A DNA stretch of 34,453 nucleotides from the NCBI GenBank assembly GCA_026996605.1, contig JALWLE010000129.1, forward strand, positions 1 through 34,453, read 5' to 3'. The notes beneath the pieces were generated by a model. The model had not been told where the DNA came from. It saw only the letters and a program-made list of their open reading frames with translations, and made no database searches. Every line of letters starts with the position of its first letter. Position 1 is the stretch's first letter. This DNA comes from Flavobacteriales bacterium. GTDB lineage: Bacteria > Bacteroidota > Bacteroidia > Flavobacteriales > Flavobacteriaceae. Shown here one piece after another: positions 16,615 to 23,309 of the stretch. The position numbers and the translations under genes were made by a program.

Positions 16615-18174
16615 ATGGCTACAAAAAACACACATTTGCAACAAAATAGTATTGTAATTCTTGATTTTGGATCACAATACAATCAGCTCATCGCCAGAAG
16701 AATTAGAGAATTAGGTGTTTATAGCGAAATCTTACCTTATGATACTCCCTTAGAAGAAATTACCAAGCGAAAACCGGATGGAATCATTTTGTCAGGAGGA
16801 CCGTCATCGGTTTATAGTCCTGATGCGCATTTGATTTCACCGGATATTTTCAAGCTGAAAATTCCGGTGTTTGGTATCTGCTACGGTATGCAACTTATGA
16901 CTTACTTGTTGGGAGGTAAGGTTGATAAAGGTGAAATAGGTGAATATGGAAAAGCTATTTTCTATAAAAATACCGGACATTCACTACTTAAAAATGTGCC
17001 TGAAGTATCTCAAGTTTGGATGAGTCATTTTGATGAAGTATCCCAAGTGCCGGACGGCTTTGGTATTTTAGGACATACGGATACTTGTATAGCAGGTATT
17101 TATAACGACAGTCAAAAGTTTTATGCCACGCAGTTCCACCCCGAAGTAGAACATACAGAATACGGTCGGCAAATTTTGAAAAATTTTGTTTTAGACATTT
17201 GTAAATCAAACCCTAATTGGGATTTGCAAGATTATATTACGAAAAGTATTGCTGCTATAAAAGAAACTGTAGGAGATGAAAAAGTAATATTGGGACTTTC
17301 CGGCGGCGTAGATTCGTCAGTGGCTGCTATGTTGATACACAAAGCCATTGGTAAACAACTGACTTGTATTTTTGTCGATACCGGCTTGTTACGTCAAAAT
17401 GAAGCGAAAGCGGTAATGGAAACTTACGGTAAACATTTTGATATGAATATTAAGTATATCGATGCAAGCGAACAGTTTCTAAAGGCATTAAAAGGCGTAT
17501 CGGACCCTGAAGCCAAACGCAAAATCATAGGAAGGGAATTTATAGAAGTGTTTAACAGAGAAGCCGGCAAAATCAAAGATGCCGGTTTCTTGGCACAAGG
17601 CACTATCTACCCGGATATTATTGAATCGCAATCGGCAAAAGGTGGTCCGTCCGCTACTATCAAATCACATCATAATGTGGGTGGATTACCAGAAAATATG
17701 CACTTAAAATTGTTAGAGCCGCTTAAAGAATTGTTTAAAGACGAAGTACGAAAAATCGGTTTGGAATTGGGTATTCCTCGAGGCATGATTATGCGACATC
17801 CGTTTCCCGGACCCGGACTCGGTATCCGTATTCTCGGAGAAGTAAGCCCGGAAAAAGTCCGGATTTTGCAACAAGCAGACGCTATTTTTATTGATGAATT
17901 ACGTCAAAATGATTTGTATGAAAAAGTTAGTCAGGCATTTGTCGTATTGTTACCGGTAAAATCTGTCGGTGTTATGGGTGACGAACGGACCTATGAATAT
18001 ACGGCAGTTATCCGTTCGGTAAATACAACGGATTTTATGACGGCAACATGGTCGCGTTTACCCTATGATTTTTTGGAAAAAGTATCTTCAAGAATTATCA
18101 ATGAAGTAAGATGTATCAATCGCGTGGCTTATGATATTAGCAGTAAACCGCCGGCAACAATCGAATGGGAATAG
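16615..18174 (+). CDS. guaA: GMP synthase (glutamine-hydrolysing)
   Basis: The 519-residue enzyme converts XMP to GMP using glutamine and ATP. The N-terminal class I amidotransferase domain shows [10 protein letters not shown] (catalytic Cys, about residue 93) and QFHPEVEHT (catalytic His/Glu). The ATP-pyrophosphatase domain shows the P-loop [13 protein letters not shown], and the C-terminal dimerisation domain is complete ([15 protein letters not shown]... ending PATIEWE). I chose ATG 16615 because a -7 box ends at 16611; the in-frame TTG at 16609 lies inside the promoter. guaB follows 266 bp downstream on the same strand, so the last two steps to GMP sit together. The TAG stop is part of an inverted repeat. 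Confidence 0.97.
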   Translation: MATKNTHLQQNSIVILDFGSQYNQLIARRIRELGVYSEILPYDTPLEEITKRKPDGIILSGGPSSVYSPDAHLISPDIFKLKIPVFGICYGMQLMTYLLGGKVDKGEIGEYGKAIFYKNTGHSLLKNVPEVSQVWMSHFDEVSQVPDGFGILGHTDTCIAGIYNDSQKFYATQFHPEVEHTEYGRQILKNFVLDICKSNPNWDLQDYITKSIAAIKETVGDEKVILGLSGGVDSSVAAMLIHKAIGKQLTCIFVDTGLLRQNEAKAVMETYGKHFDMNIKYIDASEQFLKALKGVSDPEAKRKIIGREFIEVFNREAGKIKDAGFLAQGTIYPDIIESQSAKGGPSATIKSHHNVGGLPENMHLKLLEPLKELFKDEVRKIGLELGIPRGMIMRHPFPGPGLGIRILGEVSPEKVRILQQADAIFIDELRQNDLYEKVSQAFVVLLPVKSVGVMGDERTYEYTAVIRSVNTTDFMTATWSRLPYDFLEKVSSRIINEVRCINRVAYDISSKPPATIEWE

Positions 18175-18195
18175 AGACTTAGCAAGCTACGTCTC
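18174..18195. repeat. TAGAGAC...GTCTC inverted repeat abutting the guaA stop
   Basis: GAGAC (18174-18178) pairs with GTCTC (18191-18195), with a second TAG/CTA pairing inside. The first G is the last base of the guaA TAG stop. The same arrangement follows guaB. There is no T-run afterwards, so this is not a typical terminator. A second hairpin, GAGATGTT...AACATCTC, lies at 18231-18253. Confidence 0.6.
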
Positions 18196-18284
18196 GTGTT
18201 AAACCATAAATGTTCATAATGTTAAATATGGAGATGTTATGCCAAAACATCTCTATAACCGGAAAGTAGATGAAACAATAAAAA

Positions 18285-18429
18285 ATAACCGTTGAGTTCC
18301 GACGGAAGTTTGGACGATACCTTTTGTACGGGAATCAATAAGAAAATACCTTTGAGTCCCGTAGGGACGATAGCTTTGTAATAAATAATAAGAATAACCG
18401 TAGAGCGCCGTAGGTGCGATACTTTTGTA
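18285..18429. repeat. Three CCGTAGG-type palindromic units upstream of guaB
   Basis: Units at 18285-18328, 18345-18380 and 18393-18429 share the plan AATAAC(C)...GAGttCCGacGGaa / GAGTCCCGTAGGGAC / GAGCGCCGTAGGTGC. Each is then followed by GATA(C/G)CTTTTGTA. The middle palindrome GTCCCGTAGGGAC is perfect. Related units lie inside the MITE-like element at 20851-21148. Confidence 0.75.
18420..18427 (+). promoter_or_regulatory. guaB -7 promoter box carried by a repeat unit
   Basis: TACTTTTG matches TAnnTTTG and lies 13 bp before the guaB ATG at 18441. The box is the tail of the third palindromic unit. A second perfect box (TAGCTTTG, 18371-18378) ends the middle unit. Confidence 0.55.
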
Positions 18430-18440
18430 AAAAAAATAAA

Positions 18441-19571
18441 ATGTTACACGGAAAAATTATCAAAGAAGCATTCACATTTGACGATGTATTATTAGTACCG
18501 GCATATTCGGAAGTCTTGCCGCATCAAGTGGATTTGAAAACCAAATTAACCAAAAACATCACATTAAACATACCTTTAATATCCGCGGCTATGGACACGG
18601 TTACCGAAAGTGCGATGGCAACGGCTATGGCATTGGAAGGCGGTTTGGGGATTATTCATAAAAACTTGAGTATCGAAGAGCAAGCTGCCGAAGTTATTAA
18701 AGTCAAAAATACACCGGTTCATCGAGAAAAATACCCACGAGCTGTATTCGGAAAAGAAGGTAAATTACTAACAGGTGCAGCTATTGGTGTAAGTGCCGAT
18801 TTGATTGATCGTGTTACCGCTTTGTATAAAGCCGGTGTAGATGTGGTTACATTAGATTCGGCACACGGACATTCCAAAGGTATTATCGATGCACTGAAAA
18901 AGGTCAAACAGTTATTTCCGGATTTAGACGTGATTGCCGGTAATATTGTGACGGTACAAGCGGCTCAAGATTTAGTCGATGCCGGTGCAGATGCCGTAAA
19001 AATAGGGGTTGGTCCGGGAGCAATTTGTACCACGAGGGTAGTTGCAGGGGTTGGCGTACCGCAACTGACTGCTGTCAATGATGTGTTTGAACAACTCAAA
19101 GAGCAGAATATAGGAATTATTGCCGATGGTGGTATCAAATTTTCAGGTGATATTGCTAAAGCCATTGCCGTAGGTGCGCATTCGGTAATGCTAGGACGAC
19201 TGCTTGCCGGAACCGATGAAGCGCCCGGTGATATTGTCATCAAAAATGGTAAAAAGTTCAAATCTTATGTCGGAATGGGGTCAATGGCAGCCATGCAACG
19301 TGGTAGTAAAGATCGGTATTTTCAACAAAACCAATCCGATAAAAAATTAGTCCCCGAAGGAATTGAAGCCATTGTAGATTATAAGGGAAGTGTACATCAA
19401 ATTATTTTTCAATTGCTAGGCGGACTGCAAGCCGGAATGGGCTATTGCGGTACAAAAAATATTGAGGCATTGCGTTATGATGCCCGATTAGTCAAAATAT
19501 CGAGTGCCGGACTGACCGAAAGCCATCCGCACGATGTATTGATTGCTAAAAATGCACCGAATTACGAGTAG
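18441..19571 (+). CDS. guaB: IMP dehydrogenase lacking the CBS (Bateman) domain
   Basis: The 376-residue enzyme oxidises IMP to XMP with NAD+. The catalytic core is complete: [36 protein letters not shown], the catalytic loop [13 protein letters not shown] (Cys196), [12 protein letters not shown] and the flap RGSKDRYFQ with the Arg-Tyr pair. GMP reductase lacks that Arg-Tyr flap, which excludes it. Between the KVKN block (about residue 94) and LLTGAAIG (about 115) there are only about 20 residues, where ordinary IMPDHs of about 490 residues carry two CBS domains of about 120 residues. The frame is continuous, so this is a clean domain absence. I chose ATG 18441 over an in-frame ATG at 18414 because the -7 box lies between them. 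Confidence 0.93.
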   Translation: MLHGKIIKEAFTFDDVLLVPAYSEVLPHQVDLKTKLTKNITLNIPLISAAMDTVTESAMATAMALEGGLGIIHKNLSIEEQAAEVIKVKNTPVHREKYPRAVFGKEGKLLTGAAIGVSADLIDRVTALYKAGVDVVTLDSAHGHSKGIIDALKKVKQLFPDLDVIAGNIVTVQAAQDLVDAGADAVKIGVGPGAICTTRVVAGVGVPQLTAVNDVFEQLKEQNIGIIADGGIKFSGDIAKAIAVGAHSVMLGRLLAGTDEAPGDIVIKNGKKFKSYVGMGSMAAMQRGSKDRYFQQNQSDKKLVPEGIEAIVDYKGSVHQIIFQLLGGLQAGMGYCGTKNIEALRYDARLVKISSAGLTESHPHDVLIAKNAPNYE

Positions 19572-19593
19572 AGACGTTTTGAAAAAACGTCCC
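19571..19593. repeat. Inverted repeat abutting the guaB stop
   Basis: GACGTTTT (19573-19580) and AAAACGTC (19584-19591) form a perfect 8-bp stem with a 3-nt loop, extending to GAGACGTTTT/AAAACGTCCC with one mismatch. Its first base is the G of the guaB stop TAG, as at guaA. It may terminate transcription weakly, but no T-run follows. Confidence 0.6.
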
Positions 19594-19628
19594 AAGTTAA
19601 AAGTTTAATGTTAAAAGTTAAAAGTTTT
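19594..19628. repeat. Heptanucleotide tandem array H5 (5 units)
   Basis: Units in register are aagttaa, aagttta, atgttaa, aagttaa, aagtttt. The array ends on the first base of the TAA stop (19628-19630, minus strand) of the NlpC/P60 gene. The sequence differs from arrays H1-H4 but the 7-base period and the stop-codon position are the same. Confidence 0.75.
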
Positions 19629-20083
19629 TATCGTAAAATCCGTCTTGCTGTTACATACGAACGTTTCCAATATTTTAAATCTAAACGGGACTTGGTAACC
19701 CCCTTAGATGACGAAGCATGCATAAAAATGCCGTTGCCCATATAAATACCGACATGATAGTATTTCCGAGTCGGGTGAAAAAAGACCAAATCACCGATTT
19801 TTAATCGGCTTTTCGATATTTTTTTACCGGTTTTCATCATGGCTCTGGTTGTACGAGGTAATTTTTTATGAAATGCATCCATATATGCCCGTTGTACAAA
19901 ACCGGAACAGTCAAAACCACGAGATGTGGTTCCGCCGTAACGATACCGAACACCTTTGTATTTTTTGTAAACTTTTTCCAGCTTTTGTTTGATGCTATTA
20001 TGTTGTTTAACGCTTGTTTTAGTTGATTTACATTGGGCAAAAAACAGGCTTATTGTCAGTATTATCAATAAATATTTTTTCAT
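19628..20083 (-). CDS. NlpC/P60-family cell-wall hydrolase, lipoprotein
   Basis: The product has 151 residues. The signal is MKKYLLIILTISLFFAQC, with Cys18 as lipobox Cys. A single NlpC/P60 domain follows: RYRYGGTTSRGFDCSGFVQRAY (catalytic Cys about 60), PRTTRAM, IGDLVFFHP and YYHVGIYMGNGIFMHASS (catalytic His). These enzymes cut peptide bonds in peptidoglycan stem peptides. There is no LysM or SH3 targeting domain, and the length is normal for the single-domain lipoprotein type (Spr/MepS-like). It is convergent with guaB; the AT-rich gap upstream shows no clear promoter. Confidence 0.88.
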   Translation of the reverse strand: MKKYLLIILTISLFFAQCKSTKTSVKQHNSIKQKLEKVYKKYKGVRYRYGGTTSRGFDCSGFVQRAYMDAFHKKLPRTTRAMMKTGKKISKSRLKIGDLVFFHPTRKYYHVGIYMGNGIFMHASSSKGVTKSRLDLKYWKRSYVTARRILR

Positions 20084-20207
20084 TTCATATTTTCAATTTA
20101 GGACACTGAGTGTACCGATGTTAATCGGGATGTATCGAAGTGTCAGATTTGTGATGTTTTTCAATTTTAAAAAAATCAAAGTATGATGATCTGTTTTGTG
20201 CTTTTAA

Positions 20208-20735
20208 CTAATTCAAATTCAAATAATTATACAATCTTGCCAAACTTGTTTCAAAGTTTTCATTTCCGACTTTAAAATTAAGGTCAGCATGTTTATCATA
20301 TATTTGTTTCCGGCTTTCAAAAAGAGCTTTGACATAATCAGTAAATTCATTTTCTCTTATATCTTTCAGTAGCGGACGCTCCGCTTTTTGTGTCTTTAAA
20401 CGTTCAGTTAATACATCAATATCGACATTGATGTAAATTTTAAAAAAATTTCTTAATTCGAGTAGTTTTCGATTGGTCGGATGCAAAATACTGCCGCCAC
20501 CCAATGCTAACACCACATTATCAAGATTTTGTTTGATAAAATTTTTTAAAACCAAATGTTCTACTTTTCTAAATGCGATTTCACCTTCTGATTTAAATAT
20601 CTCGTTGATAGTTTTGTCGGTAAAAGTTTCTATTTCGGTATCTAAATCGATAAAGTCATAACCGAGTTTTTGAGCTAATTTTTGTCCCAAGCTCGACTTA
20701 CCGGCACCCATAAAACCGTATAAAGCTATCCGCAT
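20208..20735 (-). CDS. aroK: Shikimate kinase
   Basis: The 175-residue enzyme phosphorylates shikimate at the 3-hydroxyl. The Walker A motif is GFMGAGKSSLG (about 7-17), and the shikimate-binding Asp/Arg lie in FIDLDTEIE and IAFRKVEH. GGG follows in ALGGGSIL, and the LID Arg is in LKTQKAERPLL. It lies near, but is divergent from, the DAHP synthase/chorismate mutase gene, so two steps of aromatic synthesis flank the 298-bp inserted element. It starts at ATG 20735. Confidence 0.95.
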   Translation of the reverse strand: MRIALYGFMGAGKSSLGQKLAQKLGYDFIDLDTEIETFTDKTINEIFKSEGEIAFRKVEHLVLKNFIKQNLDNVVLALGGGSILHPTNRKLLELRNFFKIYINVDIDVLTERLKTQKAERPLLKDIRENEFTDYVKALFESRKQIYDKHADLNFKVGNENFETSLARLYNYLNLN

Positions 20736-20840
20736 TTGTTAGTGTTTTCAAACCACAAAGATAGGTTTTGATTCCGGATTATTAAAATAATTTTGGATTT
20801 ATAAAATCACGATAAAATTTTATGGCTAAATTGGTCAGAA

Positions 20841-21158
20841 CTTTATTTATCAGGGCAAACGCACCATATGAGTTTATTCTGGAATGCCATAAAACATTAA
20901 TGTAACCATGCAAAATGATTTACAACCCCCTTAATATCAGCTCCGTAGGAGCTGTACTGTTTGTAGCAAGATAAATTAATGATAACAAATAGCTCCGTAG
21001 GTGCGACCTGTAACATGTAGTATTGATAATTTTATTAGGTCGCCCCTATGGGGCTTTATTGGATTGTAATGGTATTATGTTCTATAAACAGGATGCCCCT
21101 AAGGGGCTAAAAGAAGTATTTTATTTTTTTTATAGTGCGTTTGCCCTGCTTTATTTAT
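20841..21158. mobile_element. MITE-like element (298 bp) with 14-bp TIRs and 10-bp target duplication
   Basis: CAGGGCAAACGCAC (20851-20864) is the exact reverse complement of GTGCGTTTGCCCTG (21135-21148); extending inwards the match is 17 of 18. The perfect 10-bp direct repeat CTTTATTTAT flanks both ends (20841-20850, 21149-21158), the hallmark of transposition. The inside holds no ORF of note but has at least four palindromes: CAGCTCCGTAGGAGCTG (20938-20954), AGCTCCGTAGGTGCG (20991-21005), GCCCCTATGGGGC (21042-21054) and GCCCCTAAGGGGC (21095-21107). It is non-autonomous, since no transposase is present in the window. The rest of the aroK/DAHPS gap (20736-20840) shows nothing recognisable. 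Confidence 0.85.
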
Positions 21159-21165
21159 GTAAGCT

Positions 21166-21197
21166 TTTGATGTCCTTTTAAAAATATTGTATTTTTG
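21166..21197 (+). promoter_or_regulatory. Promoter of the DAHPS/chorismate mutase-rsgA operon
   Basis: TTTG (21166-21169) and TATTTTTG (21190-21197) are separated by 20 bp, a full match to the Bacteroidota promoter. The ATG follows 6 bp after the -7 box, so the leader is absent or nearly so. The MITE-like element ends 17 bp upstream. Confidence 0.65.
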
Positions 21198-21202
21198 CGC
21201 TT

Positions 21203-22300
21203 ATGACAAACACAAATTTTACAAATTGGCATCAGGCGATTGCCGGTAACCGGATTATGATAATTGCCGGACCTTGTAGTGCTGAAACTGAATCGCAAGT
21301 ATTGGCAACGGCACAGGGTGTTAAAAAAGCCGGCGGGCATGTTTTAAGAGCCGGTATTTGGAAACCACGTACCCGTCCCGGAAATTTTGAAGGCGTAGGA
21401 GCCATAGGTTTGAAATGGATACAACGTGCCAAGCAAGAAACCGGTTTATTGACTGCAGTAGAAGTGGCAAATCCGCATCATGTAGAGTTGGTACTTGATC
21501 ATGATATTGATATCCTTTGGATTGGTGCGCGCACCAGTGTCAATCCTTTTTCGGTGCAAGAAATAGCTGATGCTTTACGTGGAACGGATAAAATTGTATT
21601 AGTTAAAAATCCTATTAATCCGGACTTAGCATTATGGATAGGTGCCATGGAACGGATAGCCAAAGCCGGTATTGACAAACTCGGCGCCATTCATCGCGGT
21701 TTTTCGAGTTATAAAAAAATGCCGTATCGCAATGAGCCGTTGTGGCAAATACCCATAGATTTAAAAACCCGCTTTCCGCAACTACCGTTGATTAACGACC
21801 CGTCTCATATTTCGGGTAAGCGTGAAAATGTGTTTGATATTGCTCAAACTGCTGTGCAAATGCTGTTCGATGGCTTAATGATAGAAACCCATATCGATCC
21901 TGAAAATGCTTGGAGCGACGCCAGACAACAAATTACACCGGAAATGCTGTCAGAAATGATTCCGGAATTTGTACCACCTAAAGATATTGTTTTTAATGCC
22001 GATTTGCTTAAATCCTTCAAGTTACTTCGAAAAGAAATAGATGACTTAGATACCGAACTGGTGCAATTATTAAGAAACCGGCAAGATAAAATCGAAGAAA
22101 TAGGGCGTTTAAAATTCAAAGAAAATTTAGCAATTTACCAAAAAGAACGTTGGCTGGATATTTTGGATAAAGCGATTAATAATGCCCGGGAAAATCAAGT
22201 GAATCAAAAATTTATTGAACAATTGTTTCGCTTGTTGCATCAAGAAAGTTTAAAACTGCAACATCAGGTATTTAAGAACTTAAATTCTGAAGACCAATGA
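21203..22300 (+). CDS. Bifunctional 3-deoxy-7-phosphoheptulonate synthase/chorismate mutase
   Basis: The product has 365 residues. The N-terminal DAHP synthase domain (about 1-255, the short KDO8P-synthase-like type) shows IAGPCSAETE, the RAGIWKPRTRPGNFEG loop, LVKNP, AIHRGFSSY and NDPSHISGKR, including the metal ligands Cys, His, Glu and Asp. The C-terminal AroQ-type chorismate mutase (about 270-355) is all-helical: FKLLRKEIDDLDTELVQLLRNRQDKIEEIGRLK, with conserved Arg, Asp and Lys positions. It joins the entry step and a branch-point step of aromatic amino acid synthesis, so the mutase part may confer prephenate feedback. Its stop overlaps the rsgA start by ATGA. Confidence 0.93.
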   Translation: MTNTNFTNWHQAIAGNRIMIIAGPCSAETESQVLATAQGVKKAGGHVLRAGIWKPRTRPGNFEGVGAIGLKWIQRAKQETGLLTAVEVANPHHVELVLDHDIDILWIGARTSVNPFSVQEIADALRGTDKIVLVKNPINPDLALWIGAMERIAKAGIDKLGAIHRGFSSYKKMPYRNEPLWQIPIDLKTRFPQLPLINDPSHISGKRENVFDIAQTAVQMLFDGLMIETHIDPENAWSDARQQITPEMLSEMIPEFVPPKDIVFNADLLKSFKLLRKEIDDLDTELVQLLRNRQDKIEEIGRLKFKENLAIYQKERWLDILDKAINNARENQVNQKFIEQLFRLLHQESLKLQHQVFKNLNSEDQ

Positions 22301-23232
22301 AAGGCTTAGTTACCAAATCTACCGGTAGTTGGTATGAAGTCAAAAATGAAGCAGGGGAGAAGTTGCTTTGTCGGATTCGTGGTAAATTTCGAATCAAAGG
22401 TCTCAAAACCACCAATCCGGTTGCCGTTGGTGATTGGGTAGATTATCATATTGAACAGGGTAAAGACACCGGTGTTATTACGCAAATTTATCCGCGTAAA
22501 AATTACTTGTTGCGTCGTTCTATCAATTTGTCCAAACAATACCATATTTTGGCGGCAAATATCGACCGGGTTTTTGTAACGGTAACACTTGTCCAGCCGG
22601 AAACGACCACTATTTTTATCGACCGGATTTTGGTAACGGCGGAAGCCTATAATATTCCGGCGGTAATTCTGATCAACAAAGTTGATTTATTGAACAACGA
22701 AGACTTACAATATCAAAAGGAAAATTTTGTTAAAATATATAAAAAAGCCGGTTATCCGGTTTTGGAAGTATCTACTAAAACCGGTTATAATATTGACCGG
22801 TTAAAAGCAATGATGAAAAATAAAACTTCGATGTTTGCCGGACACTCCGGTTCGGGAAAATCGTCCTTAATCAATGCGGTAGAACCCGGATTAAATCTTA
22901 AAATCGGTGATATATCACAAGCGCACAGGCAAGGTAAGCATACCACGACTTTTGCACAAATGTATGATTTGAGTTTTGGCGGACATATTATCGATACGCC
23001 GGGCATTCGCGGATTTGGGGTTGTGGATATGAAACCGGACGAGTTGGATAGTTATTTTCCCGAAATATTTAAACATAAGCAAGATTGTAAATTCAATAAT
23101 TGCCGGCATTTGAATGAGCCCGGCTGTGCCGTAAAACCGGCAGTGAAAACCGGCGATATTCCTTTGTCGCGTTACAAATCTTATCTGCAATTGCTCGATG
23201 AAATAGAAAATGACAATAGTCCATATAGATAA
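22297..23232 (+). CDS. rsgA: Ribosome small-subunit biogenesis GTPase
   Basis: The 311-residue circularly permuted GTPase acts late in 30S maturation. An N-terminal OB-fold (about 1-75) is followed by G motifs in permuted order: NKVD (G4), GHSGSGKSSLIN (G1, about 184-195), the KHTTTF region (G2) and DTPGIRGFG (G3). Next is a zinc motif, CKFNNCRHLNEPGC (about 264-277), and a C-terminal helix. It overlaps the previous gene by 4 bp (ATGA), indicating translational coupling. In this 936-bp gene I count 20 CCGG sites. Confidence 0.96.
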   Translation: MKGLVTKSTGSWYEVKNEAGEKLLCRIRGKFRIKGLKTTNPVAVGDWVDYHIEQGKDTGVITQIYPRKNYLLRRSINLSKQYHILAANIDRVFVTVTLVQPETTTIFIDRILVTAEAYNIPAVILINKVDLLNNEDLQYQKENFVKIYKKAGYPVLEVSTKTGYNIDRLKAMMKNKTSMFAGHSGSGKSSLINAVEPGLNLKIGDISQAHRQGKHTTTFAQMYDLSFGGHIIDTPGIRGFGVVDMKPDELDSYFPEIFKHKQDCKFNNCRHLNEPGCAVKPAVKTGDIPLSRYKSYLQLLDEIENDNSPYR

Positions 23233-23241
23233 ATCATGATA

Positions 23242-23274
23242 AAAAAGTCGACTTTTAAAAAAGCCGACTTTTTA
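23242..23274. terminator. Bidirectional terminator between rsgA and the HYR/FBA protein
   Basis: The A-rich stem AAAAAGTCGACTTTT pairs with AAAAAGCCGACTTTTT, with one mismatch and a short loop. It has A-tracts before and T-tracts after on both strands. It can serve the convergent rsgA (+) and the T9SS cargo gene (-). Confidence 0.75.
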
Positions 23275-23309
23275 TTCACATTAACATCGCACACACTATG
23301 CACAAACTA

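Noticed and set aside
18285-18429. Possible CRISPR array in the regularly spaced CCGTAGG units
   Set aside because: There are only three units with imperfect identity, the spacers are short and AT-rich with no unique-spacer structure, and no cas genes are nearby. The units fit a palindromic intergenic repeat better.
18441-19571. guaB as a frameshifted or truncated pseudogene, or as GMP reductase
   Set aside because: The frame is continuous from start to end, all catalytic motifs are present including the Arg-Tyr flap absent from GMP reductase, and only the CBS insert is missing at its natural boundaries.
20736-21202. tRNA or structured RNA gene in the aroK/DAHPS gap
   Set aside because: The visible hairpins are the palindromes of the inserted element. 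No cloverleaf, T-loop sequence or known RNA motif is seen.
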